NCBI GenBank assembly: GCA_021772025.1
Contig: JAETNT010000003.1
Location: forward strand, 1 to 64,000
Direction of reading: 5' to 3'
From: Enterocloster bolteae
GTDB taxonomy: Bacteria; Bacillota; Clostridia; Lachnospirales; Lachnospiraceae
Length of the DNA stretch: 64,000 bases
The position numbers and the translations under genes are program-made. Shown here one piece after another: positions 9,928-19,616 of the stretch (positions are counted from its first letter, which is position 1; the number at the start of each line of letters is the position of its first letter). The notes below the pieces were generated by a model that did no database searches, was not told where the DNA came from, and was given only the letters and a program-made list of their open reading frames with translations.

Positions 9928-12186
9928 ATGCCGGAAAAGTTTGCCAGAGTAATCATTGACATTTCCCACGAGAAGGTAGATCGTCCTTTCTCTTACGCTA
10001 TCCCTGAGAATCTGAAGAATCAGATAAAAGCCGGCTGCCGGGTGAAAATTCCTTTTGGTTCCGGAAATAGAGAGAGAACGGGATATGTGGTGGAAGTGTC
10101 CGATAAGGCCGGCTATGACAGAGACAAGGTAAAGCCGATTCTGGGCCTGGTAGAGGGAAGCATTACTGCAGAAACCCAGCTGATTGAGCTTGCCTGGTGG
10201 ATGAAAGAGCGGTACGGCTCTACGATGAACCAGGCTTTAAAAACTGTTCTTCCGGTAAAACAGAAGGTAAAGGGGGCAGAGAAAAAGTATGTCCGGTGCC
10301 TTCTTTCCGCCCAGGAGCTTAAGGAAGCCCTGAAAGAGGCCCAAAAGAAAAAGTACCGGGCACGGATACGGCTTTTAGAAGCTTTTTCCTCCATACCGGT
10401 TATTCCTTATGAAGCGGCAATTCATCAGCTTGGATTGTCGGCGGCTTCATTAAAACCTTTAAAGGATTCTGGAGTCATTGCCATAGAGAAAGAAAATGTT
10501 TACCGGGATCCGGCTGCGGAACTCCGGAAAAATGCGCCGCCGGCAGTTCAATCTGGTTTGCAAAAAGAGCGGCTCAGGCTGAACCCGGAACAGCAGTCTG
10601 TTGTCCGGGACTTCTGCCTTCGGTATGATGCAGGGGAGAGAGGAACTTCTCTAATTCACGGCGTTACCGGAAGCGGTAAGACAGAAGTATATATGGAGCT
10701 GATTGCTCATGTAAGAGATCAGGGAAGAGAGGTAATTGTCCTGATCCCGGAGATTGCTCTTACCTATCAGACAGTGATGCGGTTTTATAAACGGTTTGGA
10801 CAGGATGTGTCTTTTATTAATTCCAGATTGTCGGCAGGAGAGCGGTACGATCAGTTTGAAAGGGCAAAAAAGAAAGAAATTTCGATTATGATCGGCCCCA
10901 GATCCGCTTTGTTTACACCTTTTAAAGACCTGGGGCTGATTATTATTGATGAGGAGCATGAAGGAGCTTACAAAAGCGACATTTCCCCCAGATACCATGC
11001 CAGGGAAGCGGCGGCTTTCCGGGCGGCTCAAATGAAAGCCAGCCTGGTTTTGGGTTCTGCCACTCCTTCGATGGACAGTTACGAAAAAGCATTGAGAGGA
11101 GAGTACCGTCTTTATACTTTAAACCATCGAGCCAAAAGAGACAGCCATCTGGCAAAGGTTCATGTGGTGGATTTAAGGCAGGAATTAAGAGAAGGCAACA
11201 AATCTGTTTTCAGCCGCCTTCTTCAGGAGATGATGGAAGAGCGTTTAAAGAAAGGCCAGCAGATAATGCTGTTTATGAACCGAAGAGGGTATTCCAGCTT
11301 TATCTCCTGCAGAAGCTGCGGGGAAGCAGTAAAATGTCCTCACTGTGATGTGACGCTGACCCTTCACAGGGATGGACGGATGATGTGCCATTACTGCGGA
11401 TACACGGCAAAAAAGCCGGCTGTCTGTCCAAGCTGCGGCTCTCCGTATATCGCAGGCTTTGGAACCGGTACTCAGAAGATACAGGCTATGGTGGAAGAGC
11501 GGTTTCCGGGAATTTCCACTCTGCGGATGGATTTGGATACCACATCAAAAAAAGGAGGGCATGAGGAAATCCTTTCTGCTTTTGGAGCAGGGGAGGCCCA
11601 AATTCTTATCGGAACCCAGATGATTGTGAAAGGCCATGATTTTCCCAATGTGACTCTGGTAGGGGTTTTGGCGGCGGATACTGCTCTTTATGCTCCGGAC
11701 TTCCGGTGTGGGGAGAAAACTTTCCAGCTTCTTACCCAGGCGGCAGGCCGGGCAGGCCGGGATAATCAGCCCGGAGATGTGGTGATCCAGACCTATGCTC
11801 CGGATCATTACAGCATTCAGGCAGCTGCGAATCAGGATTACCGGATGTTTTTTGAGAGAGAGGCATCGTTTCGCCGGATGCTTCGGTACCCGCCTTTTTG
11901 CGGTCTTCTTACTATCCAGGTTGCTTCCGGAAGAGAAGATATTTTGGAGAGCTCCATGGGGGCTGTGAACAGATGGGCGGCACAGTTAAGCGCCGGAAAA
12001 AAGAATATCTGGATCATTGGGCCGGTTCATGCCCCGGTATATAAAGTTAATGATATCTACAGAAAAATTTTATATCTGAAATCCGAAAATTATGATATAC
12101 TAATACAAATACGAAACAGGCTGGAAGAGCTGTGGGACAGGGCGGGATTTTCGGAGGGTACGTCTGTCCAATATGATTTTACATGA
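9928..12186 (+). CDS. priA: Primosomal replication restart helicase PriA
   Basis: Recognises stalled or repaired forks and reloads the replicative helicase. 752 residues: N-terminal 3'-DNA-binding and winged-helix domains (1-190), helicase core with Walker A GVTGSGKTEVY (about 242-252) and DEEHEGAYKSD box (about 338-348), and a zinc-binding insert with four CxxC pairs (CRSC, CPHC, CHYC, CPSC; about 460-510) characteristic of PriA. AAGGAGG of the ribosome site overlaps the 3' end of murF. It heads the conserved priA-def-fmt-rsmB-rlmN-prpC-prkC-rsgA-rpe-thiN block also seen in Bacillus, but without coaBC in front. Confidence 0.95.
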   Translation: MPEKFARVIIDISHEKVDRPFSYAIPENLKNQIKAGCRVKIPFGSGNRERTGYVVEVSDKAGYDRDKVKPILGLVEGSITAETQLIELAWWMKERYGSTMNQALKTVLPVKQKVKGAEKKYVRCLLSAQELKEALKEAQKKKYRARIRLLEAFSSIPVIPYEAAIHQLGLSAASLKPLKDSGVIAIEKENVYRDPAAELRKNAPPAVQSGLQKERLRLNPEQQSVVRDFCLRYDAGERGTSLIHGVTGSGKTEVYMELIAHVRDQGREVIVLIPEIALTYQTVMRFYKRFGQDVSFINSRLSAGERYDQFERAKKKEISIMIGPRSALFTPFKDLGLIIIDEEHEGAYKSDISPRYHAREAAAFRAAQMKASLVLGSATPSMDSYEKALRGEYRLYTLNHRAKRDSHLAKVHVVDLRQELREGNKSVFSRLLQEMMEERLKKGQQIMLFMNRRGYSSFISCRSCGEAVKCPHCDVTLTLHRDGRMMCHYCGYTAKKPAVCPSCGSPYIAGFGTGTQKIQAMVEERFPGISTLRMDLDTTSKKGGHEEILSAFGAGEAQILIGTQMIVKGHDFPNVTLVGVLAADTALYAPDFRCGEKTFQLLTQAAGRAGRDNQPGDVVIQTYAPDHYSIQAAANQDYRMFFEREASFRRMLRYPPFCGLLTIQVASGREDILESSMGAVNRWAAQLSAGKKNIWIIGPVHAPVYKVNDIYRKILYLKSENYDILIQIRNRLEELWDRAGFSEGTSVQYDFT

Positions 12187-12297
12187 AACCGGCTGGGTTT
12201 CGGTACTTGCGGCATTGACCGAATATTCATGCAGGCATGGCATTTGGCTCATTCCTGTGGGAATCAACATAAGAAAGAGCAAAGGGGATAGAGAAAT

Positions 12298-12777
12298 ATG
12301 GCGACCAGGCAGATTCGGACCATGGGGGATGATATTTTACGCAGAGAGTGTAAGCCGGTAAAGGAAATAACCCCCCGGTTAAAACAGCTGATAGAAGATA
12401 TGTTTGAGACAATGTATGAGACCGGCGGAGTAGGCCTTGCGGCTCCTCAGGTGGGAATTTTAAAGCAAATCGTGGTTATTGACGTAGAGGACGGCAATCA
12501 GTATGTATTGGTAAATCCTGAAATTTTAGAAACCGAGGGCAGTCAGACCGGGCCGGAGGGGTGCCTTAGCGTTCCCGGAAAATCCGGCGTGGTTACCCGT
12601 CCCAATAAGGTAAAGGTCAGGGCTTTTAATGAAAATATGGAAGAATTTGAGCTGGAGGGAGAAGAATTTCTGGCCAGGGCAATCTGCCATGAGTGCGATC
12701 ACCTTCATGGCCGGCTCTATGTGGATCTGGTGGAAGGAGAGCTGGAGGATGTGACGGATATGGAGGATGAGGAATAA
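12298..12777 (+). CDS. def: Peptide deformylase
   Basis: Removes the formyl group from nascent protein N-termini. 159 residues with all three active-site motifs: GVGLAAPQVG (about 43-52), EGCLSVPG (about 87-94, the cysteine binds metal) and HECDH (about 131-135, a HExxH metal site). It precedes fmt, whose start codon overlaps the def stop by one base (TAATG), the usual coupling of formylation and deformylation. The 111 bases between priA and def show no obvious regulatory element. Confidence 0.95.
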   Translation: MATRQIRTMGDDILRRECKPVKEITPRLKQLIEDMFETMYETGGVGLAAPQVGILKQIVVIDVEDGNQYVLVNPEILETEGSQTGPEGCLSVPGKSGVVTRPNKVKVRAFNENMEEFELEGEEFLARAICHECDHLHGRLYVDLVEGELEDVTDMEDEE

Positions 12778-13718
12778 TGCGGATTGTTTTTATGGGAACC
12801 CCGGATTTTTCCGTGGGAGCATTAAACAGCCTGGTTGACGCGGGACACCAGATATCCGCCTGCGTCACTCAGCCGGATAAGCCTAAGGGAAGAGGCAAAG
12901 CGGTTTTAATGACCCCGGTAAAGGAGAGAGCCATGGAGCTGGGGATTCCGGTTTACCAGCCGGTTAAGGTAAGGGATCCGGAATTTCAGGAAGTTCTAAA
13001 AGACCTGGCGCCGGATGTGATTGTGGTGGTTGCCTTTGGCCAGCTGATTCCCCAGTCTGTCCTGGATCTGCCTCCCTACGGCTGTATCAATATCCATGCC
13101 TCGCTTCTTCCTAAATACCGGGGGGCTGCCCCCATCCAATGGGCGATTATAGACGGGGAGAGGGAGACCGGTATTACCACTATGATGATGGAGGCAGGCC
13201 TGGATACGGGAGACATGCTGGAAAAGGCAGTGATCCCCATTGAAAAGGATGAGACTGGAGGAAGCCTTCACGATAAATTGAGAGCAGCCGGAGGGGAATT
13301 GATTGTCTCTACTTTAAAAAAGCTGGAGGAGGGAACTCTTACCCGGACGAAACAGACGGAGGAGGGAACCTGCTATGCCAAAAAGCTTACCAAATCCCTG
13401 GGAGATATTGACTGGACTATGGAGGCAGATGCCATTGAACGGCTAATCCGGGCATTGAATCCCTGGCCCAGCGCTTATACAAGCTTAGAGGGCAGGACAA
13501 TAAAGCTCTGGGGCGCCCAGGTTCTTAAGGAAGAATATGAGGGAGACTGCGGTCAGGTGATAACAGCAGAGAAGGACAGCCTGATTGTAAAGACAGGAAA
13601 GGGAGCTCTTAAGATAACAGAGCTTCAAATAGAAGGAAAAAAACGAATGGATACAGGGGCCTTCTTGAGAGGATTTCCCATAAAAGAGGGAGCGCTGTTT
13701 GAAAGGAGAACACAGTAA
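12777..13718 (+). CDS. fmt: Methionyl-tRNA formyltransferase
   Basis: Formylates initiator Met-tRNA using 10-formyl-THF, the product of the fhs enzyme upstream. 313 residues, typical length. The formyl-transferase domain starts MRIVFMGTPDFSVG and contains the signature INIHASLLPKYRGAAPI (about 102-118) with catalytic N and H. A C-terminal OB-like tRNA-binding domain begins near residue 205. It overlaps the def stop by one base. Confidence 0.95.
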   Translation: MRIVFMGTPDFSVGALNSLVDAGHQISACVTQPDKPKGRGKAVLMTPVKERAMELGIPVYQPVKVRDPEFQEVLKDLAPDVIVVVAFGQLIPQSVLDLPPYGCINIHASLLPKYRGAAPIQWAIIDGERETGITTMMMEAGLDTGDMLEKAVIPIEKDETGGSLHDKLRAAGGELIVSTLKKLEEGTLTRTKQTEEGTCYAKKLTKSLGDIDWTMEADAIERLIRALNPWPSAYTSLEGRTIKLWGAQVLKEEYEGDCGQVITAEKDSLIVKTGKGALKITELQIEGKKRMDTGAFLRGFPIKEGALFERRTQ

Positions 13719-13720
13719 GA

Positions 13721-14428
13721 ATGGGATATTATTATGGATTTGACCCTACGATAATCTTGGTGTTGATAGGAGTGCTGTTGTCTGCCATGGCATCTGCCAA
13801 GGTAAACGGCACCTTTAACAAATACTCCGGAGTCAGAAGCGCCTGCGGCATGACCGGAGCGGAGGTGGCAAAGCGTCTTTTAAATTCCCAGGGAATCTAC
13901 GATGTGTCCGTCCACCCGGTAAAAGGAAGTCTTACCGATCATTATGATCCAAGGACAAAGACGGTCAATCTGTCTCAGCCGGTATATAGTGCAACCTCTA
14001 TTGCGGCCTTGGGTGTGGCAGCCCATGAATGCGGCCATGCCATTCAGGATGCAAAGAACTATGCGCCTTTAAAACTCAGAGGGGCATTTGTGCCTATTGC
14101 CAATTTTGGTTCTCAGCTCTCATGGCCGATGATTTTAATCGGGCTGTTTATGGGAAGAGGCGGATATATCCTGGTTCAAATCGGAATCCTGCTGTTTGTA
14201 TGCGCGGTTTTGTTCCAGATTATCACCCTTCCTGTGGAGTTTAACGCATCTGCCAGGGCAGTGCGTCTTTTGGGAGACACGGGAATTCTGATGGATCGGG
14301 AGGTGGACGGCACCAAAAAAGTGTTGGGCGCTGCCGCTTTAACTTATGTTGCCGCCGCTCTTACTTCCATTTTACAGCTTCTGCGATTGATCATTCTGTT
14401 CGGTGGAAGAGGCCGCAGGGATGATTGA
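13721..14428 (+). CDS. Membrane zinc metallopeptidase, YugP-like
   Basis: A 235-residue protein of the putative neutral zinc metallopeptidase family represented by Bacillus YugP. A hydrophobic N-terminal segment (about 8-25) is followed by the zinc site AAHECGHAIQDA (HExxH, about residues 100-111) and two or three further membrane segments (about 135-175 and 205-228). Clostridia commonly carry this gene between fmt and rsmB; Bacillus does not. Substrate unknown. It overlaps rsmB by eight bases. Confidence 0.8.
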   Translation: MGYYYGFDPTIILVLIGVLLSAMASAKVNGTFNKYSGVRSACGMTGAEVAKRLLNSQGIYDVSVHPVKGSLTDHYDPRTKTVNLSQPVYSATSIAALGVAAHECGHAIQDAKNYAPLKLRGAFVPIANFGSQLSWPMILIGLFMGRGGYILVQIGILLFVCAVLFQIITLPVEFNASARAVRLLGDTGILMDREVDGTKKVLGAAALTYVAAALTSILQLLRLIILFGGRGRRDD

Positions 14429-15761
14429 GAATAAGACAATGACAGCCAGAGAGCTGGCCCTTGATATGCTGATAGAAATTTTGGAAAAGGGAAGATTCTG
14501 CCATGTTGTGGAGCGTCAGGCCCTTTCCAAATATCAGTACCTTCCTAAAAAAGACCGGGCCTTAGCCACCAGGATTACCGAGGGGGTAGTGGAACGGCTT
14601 TTGTCTGTGGATTATGTAATCAACCGGGTATCCAAGGTAAAGACAGATAAGATGAAACCGGTGATCCGAAATATTCTCCGGATGGGAGCTTATCAGATCC
14701 TTTATATGGATCGGATCCCGGATTCCGCCGCCTGCAATGAGGCGGTCAAACTGGCAGTAAAGCGCCGGTTTGCAGGACTCAAAGGCTTTGTAAACGGAGT
14801 ACTTCGGTCAGTAGCAAGAGAAAAAGAAGGCCTTGAGTTTCCAGATGAGGAAACCAGTCTTTCCATACCGGCCTGGCTGCTTTCTATGTGGCGGCAGGAA
14901 CTGGGAGAAGAGCAGGCTTTGGCTGTGGCAAAAGCCATGTTAAAAGAACGGCCTACTTGTATCCGGTGCAATACGGATAAGGAAGATATGGATAGGATAG
15001 TAAAAAGTCTTGCCCATCAGGGCGTTCAAGTCATTTGCCTGCCGGACTTTGACGATATTCTATACATAAAAGACTATGATTATCTGGAGGCGCTGGACGC
15101 TTTTTCAAAAGGGTGGATTCAGGTTCAGGATGTAAGTTCCTCTCTGGTTTGCCGGGCGGCGGCCCCAAAAGAAGGGGACTTTGTCCTGGATGTCTGCGGA
15201 GCTCCGGGAGGAAAAAGCCTCCATATGGCCGATAGATTAAAAGGTACCGGAATGGTGGAGGCCAGGGATTTGACCGTTCAAAAAGTATCTCTTATAGAAG
15301 AAAACATTTCCCGGTCCGGCTTTTCCAACATTCGGGCAAAGGTCTGGAACGCTTTAGATCCGGATGAGAAAATGAAGGGGCAAGCGGATATTGTTCTTGC
15401 TGATCTTCCGTGCTCCGGACTGGGGATTATCGGAAGAAAACCAGATATTAAATATCGGATGACCAGAGACGGATGCCGAGAGCTGTCCGATCTTCAAAAA
15501 GAAATCCTTTCTGTGGTGTGGGAGTATGTAAAGCCCGGAGGCCTTCTGGTTTACAGCACCTGTACCATAAGCAGAGCAGAAAACCAAGAGAATCTGGAGT
15601 GGATTTTAGAAAACTTTCCTTTTGATGCCGTAGACATTTCCGGCAATGTGGGAACAGTATTTCAGGAGGAAACGGCGAAAAAAGGATACCTTCAGCTTCT
15701 TCCAGGCCGCCACCCAAGCGACGGCTTTTTTCTGGCGGTATTGAAAAGAAAGCAGGAATAG
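14421..15761 (+). CDS. rsmB: 16S rRNA (cytosine-5) methyltransferase RsmB
   Basis: Methylates C967 (E. coli numbering) of 16S rRNA using SAM. From ATG 14421 it has 446 residues: N-terminal NusB-like RNA-binding domain (about 8-135), then the methyltransferase with VQDVSSSLV, SAM loop DVCGAPGGKS (about 256-265), ADLPCSGLG (about 325-333) and YSTCTI (about 377-382). The cysteines in the PC and TC motifs are the release and catalytic residues. I chose ATG 14421 over the in-frame GTG at 14403 because GGAAGAGG lies nine bases upstream and it gives the small overlap with the previous gene. Confidence 0.93.
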   Translation: MIENKTMTARELALDMLIEILEKGRFCHVVERQALSKYQYLPKKDRALATRITEGVVERLLSVDYVINRVSKVKTDKMKPVIRNILRMGAYQILYMDRIPDSAACNEAVKLAVKRRFAGLKGFVNGVLRSVAREKEGLEFPDEETSLSIPAWLLSMWRQELGEEQALAVAKAMLKERPTCIRCNTDKEDMDRIVKSLAHQGVQVICLPDFDDILYIKDYDYLEALDAFSKGWIQVQDVSSSLVCRAAAPKEGDFVLDVCGAPGGKSLHMADRLKGTGMVEARDLTVQKVSLIEENISRSGFSNIRAKVWNALDPDEKMKGQADIVLADLPCSGLGIIGRKPDIKYRMTRDGCRELSDLQKEILSVVWEYVKPGGLLVYSTCTISRAENQENLEWILENFPFDAVDISGNVGTVFQEETAKKGYLQLLPGRHPSDGFFLAVLKRKQE

Positions 15762-15776
15762 AAAGCAGCAGATAAT

Positions 15777-16823
15777 ATGGAAAAATGTGATATTAAGTCT
15801 CTTACATTCGAAGAACTTTCCGGTGAGCTTGAAAGACAGGGGCAGAAAGCCTTTCGAAGCCGCCAGATCTACCAATGGATTCATCAGAAGCTGGCGGACA
15901 GCTTTGATGAGATGACAAACCTTCCTCAGGCTTTAAGGGAACAGTTAAAAAAGGAATACTCTTTTACCAGCCTGCAAAAGGCAGACGTAAGAATTTCCGG
16001 GATAGACGGTACCAGGAAATATTTATTTGCTTTGGCAGACGGAAATGTTATCGAGAGTGTGTGGATGAAATATAAGCATGGCAATTCTGTGTGCATTTCT
16101 TCCCAGGTAGGCTGCCGTATGGGCTGCCGGTTCTGTGCCTCCACTCTGGACGGCCTGGAACGGAATCTGATGCCTTCAGAAATGTTGGAACAAATTTACC
16201 AGATACAGAAGGATACCGGGGAACGGGTGTCCAATGTGGTAGTAATGGGATCCGGCGAACCTTTGGATAATTATGACAACCTGATCCGCTTTATCCGGTT
16301 GTTAACCGATGAAAAGGGGCTTCATATCAGCCAGAGAAATATTACGGTTTCTACCTGTGGCATTGTTCCGGGGATTTACCGGCTTTCAGAAGAAAACTTA
16401 AATCTCACTCTGGCATTGTCCCTTCATGCCCCTAATGATGAAGTAAGAAAAACATTAATGCCAATTGCAAACCGTTATGGGCTGGAGGAAGTGCTGGAGG
16501 CCTGTCGGACTTATTTTGAAAAAACAGGAAGGCGTCTTACCTTTGAATACAGTTTGGTAAAGGGCGTTAACGACAATTTGGAGGAGGCCGGGGCCTTAGC
16601 CCGGCTGATTAAGGGCCGCCATGGCCATGTAAACCTGATCCCGGTAAATCCCATTAAGGAGAGGGATTATGTTCAGTCAGATAAAAAGGCCATAGAAGCG
16701 TTTCGCAGCTATTTAGAGCGTCAGGGCATTGCTGTTACGGTCCGCCGGGAGATGGGGCGCGATATTAACGGCGCCTGCGGTCAGCTTCGGAAAAGCTTTA
16801 TGGACGAGAAGGAGCCGACTTAG
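15777..16823 (+). CDS. rlmN: 23S rRNA A2503 / tRNA A37 methyltransferase RlmN
   Basis: Radical-SAM enzyme that methylates C2 of A2503 in 23S rRNA. 348 residues. The iron-sulfur cluster motif CxxxCxxC is in GCRMGCRFCAST (about 114-125); VVMGSGEPLDNY (about 157-168) binds SAM; a C-terminal cysteine in GACGQLRKS carries the methyl intermediate, so the Cfr-like PxGAS variant is not suggested. It lies 15 bases after rsmB, keeping two rRNA modification genes together. Confidence 0.94.
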   Translation: MEKCDIKSLTFEELSGELERQGQKAFRSRQIYQWIHQKLADSFDEMTNLPQALREQLKKEYSFTSLQKADVRISGIDGTRKYLFALADGNVIESVWMKYKHGNSVCISSQVGCRMGCRFCASTLDGLERNLMPSEMLEQIYQIQKDTGERVSNVVVMGSGEPLDNYDNLIRFIRLLTDEKGLHISQRNITVSTCGIVPGIYRLSEENLNLTLALSLHAPNDEVRKTLMPIANRYGLEEVLEACRTYFEKTGRRLTFEYSLVKGVNDNLEEAGALARLIKGRHGHVNLIPVNPIKERDYVQSDKKAIEAFRSYLERQGIAVTVRREMGRDINGACGQLRKSFMDEKEPT

Positions 16824-16850
16824 GCAGGAACTGGAAAGGAGGATGGCAGG

Positions 16851-17597
16851 ATGCAGATTAGTGCATATACAGATACCGGAAAGGTCCGATCTACCAATCA
16901 GGACTATATATACGCATCATCCCAGAAAACAGGCCCATTGACAAACCTTCTTCTGCTGGCAGACGGCATGGGAGGAGCTAATGCCGGAGATTACGCTTCC
17001 CGCTTTCTGGTAGAAAAGCTGGTAGCTTATATTAACCGTCAGCCGGAAGGAGAATCCGAGATTTCGATTTTCAATAAGGGGATTACCGAGGTAAACCGCC
17101 GGCTTTATAATGAATCCCTTAGTGATGAGTCCTTAAAGGGAATGGGTACCACTATGGTGGCGGCTACCGTGTCAAAAAATACTCTTTATGTGGCAAACGT
17201 AGGGGACAGCCGTCTGTATCTGATCCGGGGCGGCATTATTCAGGTGACCAAGGATCACTCTTATGTAGAGGAAATGGTATCTTTAGGCCTTTTAAACCGG
17301 GAGAGCCAGGATTACCGGGATAAAAAGAACTATATTACACGGGCAATCGGTACGGATGGTCAGGTGGAGATCGATTTTTTTGAGGTTTCCCTCCATCCCG
17401 GAGATCAGATCCTTCTTTGTTCCGATGGCTTGAGCAATATGGTAAGCGATAAAGAAATTTATTCTATTGTATCGGGGAAAGGAAGCCTTTCTGAGAAGGC
17501 ATGGCAGCTTTTGCAGACTGCGAATGACAATGGGGGGAAGGACAATATCTCTGTTATATTGGCAGAACCGTTGGAAAGCGAGGGGATGTCATGCTAA
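16851..17597 (+). CDS. prpC: PP2C-type protein phosphatase PrpC
   Basis: Manganese-dependent serine/threonine phosphatase opposing PrkC. 248 residues, catalytic domain only. Metal-binding motifs are ADGMGGANAGD (about 37-47), GDSRLYLIRGG (about 118-128), CSDGLSNMV (about 191-199) and the terminal DNISVIL (about 231-237). AAAGGAGGATGGCAGG upstream of the ATG gives a good ribosome site. Its last bases overlap the start of prkC by seven, so phosphatase and kinase are translationally coupled. Confidence 0.94.
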   Translation: MQISAYTDTGKVRSTNQDYIYASSQKTGPLTNLLLLADGMGGANAGDYASRFLVEKLVAYINRQPEGESEISIFNKGITEVNRRLYNESLSDESLKGMGTTMVAATVSKNTLYVANVGDSRLYLIRGGIIQVTKDHSYVEEMVSLGLLNRESQDYRDKKNYITRAIGTDGQVEIDFFEVSLHPGDQILLCSDGLSNMVSDKEIYSIVSGKGSLSEKAWQLLQTANDNGGKDNISVILAEPLESEGMSC

Positions 17598-19612
17598 AAA
17601 ATGGAGATTTTTTACAGGAACGCTATGAGATTTTGGAACAAATCGGCTCTGGCGGCATGTCTGATGTGTATAAGGCAAAATGCCATAAGCTGAACCGCCT
17701 GGTGGCCATTAAAGTGCTTAAAGCTGAATTTTGTGCAGATGCCGGTTTTGTCGCCAGCTTTAAAATGGAGGCCCAGGCTGCGGCGGGCCTGTCCCATCCG
17801 AATATTGTTAACGTATTTGACGTTGTAGATCAGGGTGAGCTTCATTACATTGTAATGGAATTGATTGAAGGAATTACCCTGAAGAATTATATTGCCAAAA
17901 AGGGAAAGCTAGACAACAAAGAAGCCATCGGAATCGGAATCCAGATCGCTCAAGGCATGATGGCGGCTCATGAAAGCCATATTATTCACCGGGATATTAA
18001 ACCTCAAAATATTATTATCTCTATGGACGGAAAGGCTAAAGTGGCGGATTTCGGCATTGCCAAAGCAGTCAGTATGCAGGCAAAAAATTCCGATGTTATC
18101 GGTTCGGTCCAATATATTTCGCCGGAACAGGCTAGCGGCAGCATAAGCGATGCCAGAAGCGATATCTATTCCTTTGGCATTACCCTGTATGAGATGGCCA
18201 CCGGGATCGTTCCTTTTGATGGAAATGATGCCACAGCCGTAGCACTAGCTCATCTGGAAGAAGAGATAGCCCCGCCGTCCCGTTTTAACAGACAGATAGC
18301 TCCGGGGCTTGAAGCCATTATTTTAAAATGCACCAAGAAGCATCCTGAGGATAGATACGGCTCCGCTGCGGAGGTGATTAATGAACTGCGTCATGTTCTG
18401 ATAAATCCGGAGGAAAGCGGAAACGGCAGGAAAGAAGAGCAGGCCCAAGGGGAGGTTTTGGGGCCGAAGCAGGAGAAAGATATTACCTATAACTTGGAAA
18501 AGCTGTTTTCCATAGGCGGAATTGCCGGAGCTATACTGATTGTGGCCGTTCTGGTATTTTTTGTAGCTCAGATAGCAGGTTTGTTTAATGTGGGGCCCGG
18601 CATTGCCTTGCCAACAAAAGAGAAAGAGTCAAGCAGGGCGGAGAGCACCATTGTTCTCTCAGAAAGTCAGACTAATATTCCGGAGCTTTTGGGAATTTCG
18701 GAGGATGGGGCAAAAGCCCGTCTGGCAGAGGCTTCCCTGGTTCCGGAGATTAGCTATGAATATTCAGAAACCGGGAGAGAGGGCTATGTAATTTCTCAGG
18801 ACAACGCCGGGACTACTGTAGAGAAAGGGGCCACAGTTCGGATTGCCGTCAGCAAAGGAAGCGGCCGGACGGAAGTGGAAGCCCTGGATTTGGTAGGGAA
18901 AAAGGATGTGGAGGCCAAAGAAATTCTGGATTCCAATGAGATTTCCGTGGTAATGACGGGAGAAAACAGTGATACAGTGGAGGCGGGCCGGGTGATCCGC
19001 TGTCAGCCGGAGGATGTTGTTTATAAGGGAGGAGACCCCATTGTCCTTTATATCAGCTTAGGCCCTAAGGTGAAAACAGTTCGGGTTCCGAACCTGAGCG
19101 GGCAGTCAGATGAGGATGCCGCCAAGCTTTTAGAGAGCATAGGACTGATGCCTGGCGAGGTGGAGATCGAACACAATGATGTAGTTGAGGAATGGAGTGT
19201 TATCCGGCAAAACGTTCCCCCGGGAACTCAGGTTCCGGTAGGGACCGCCATAGGCTATGTGGTAAGTTACGGTCCGGAAAAAATACCTGCTAATCCGTCA
19301 GGACTGACCCACAGCCGGGATGCTTATATCGGCTATATTGATGAAGAATTTGACTTAAATCCTATAATAGGTCCTGGAAGCGACAGCACTCATATCCGAA
19401 TAAAGATCCAGTTAAAACAGTTTGTAAACGGCAGAACGATTTATAAAACTCTGATGCCGGAGCACAATGTAAACGGAAGCAGTAAGATCTCCATTTATTT
19501 TCCTGAGATTATAGGAGAATACGGCGTGGAAGAAGGAACAGTTGAAGTGGTGAATGCTCAGACAGGAAAAGTTCTGGAAAGCTATGAGATAGCTTTTGAG
19601 CTGGAAGAATAA
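17591..19612 (+). CDS. prkC: PASTA-domain Ser/Thr kinase PrkC
   Basis: Transmembrane eukaryotic-like kinase that senses cell-wall muropeptides and affects spore germination, growth and biofilm. 673 residues: kinase domain 1-270 with GSGGMSDVYKA (about 18-28), catalytic IIHRDIKPQN (about 132-141) and DFG (about 153); a single membrane span near 305-330; three PASTA repeats (about 355-425, 426-495, 496-565); then an extra C-terminal region of about 100 residues rich in beta-type sequence. Three PASTA units match Bacillus PrkC. The operon setting, between its phosphatase and the 30S GTPase RsgA, is conserved. Confidence 0.94.
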   Translation: MLKNGDFLQERYEILEQIGSGGMSDVYKAKCHKLNRLVAIKVLKAEFCADAGFVASFKMEAQAAAGLSHPNIVNVFDVVDQGELHYIVMELIEGITLKNYIAKKGKLDNKEAIGIGIQIAQGMMAAHESHIIHRDIKPQNIIISMDGKAKVADFGIAKAVSMQAKNSDVIGSVQYISPEQASGSISDARSDIYSFGITLYEMATGIVPFDGNDATAVALAHLEEEIAPPSRFNRQIAPGLEAIILKCTKKHPEDRYGSAAEVINELRHVLINPEESGNGRKEEQAQGEVLGPKQEKDITYNLEKLFSIGGIAGAILIVAVLVFFVAQIAGLFNVGPGIALPTKEKESSRAESTIVLSESQTNIPELLGISEDGAKARLAEASLVPEISYEYSETGREGYVISQDNAGTTVEKGATVRIAVSKGSGRTEVEALDLVGKKDVEAKEILDSNEISVVMTGENSDTVEAGRVIRCQPEDVVYKGGDPIVLYISLGPKVKTVRVPNLSGQSDEDAAKLLESIGLMPGEVEIEHNDVVEEWSVIRQNVPPGTQVPVGTAIGYVVSYGPEKIPANPSGLTHSRDAYIGYIDEEFDLNPIIGPGSDSTHIRIKIQLKQFVNGRTIYKTLMPEHNVNGSSKISIYFPEIIGEYGVEEGTVEVVNAQTGKVLESYEIAFELEE

Positions 19613-19616
19613 CAGA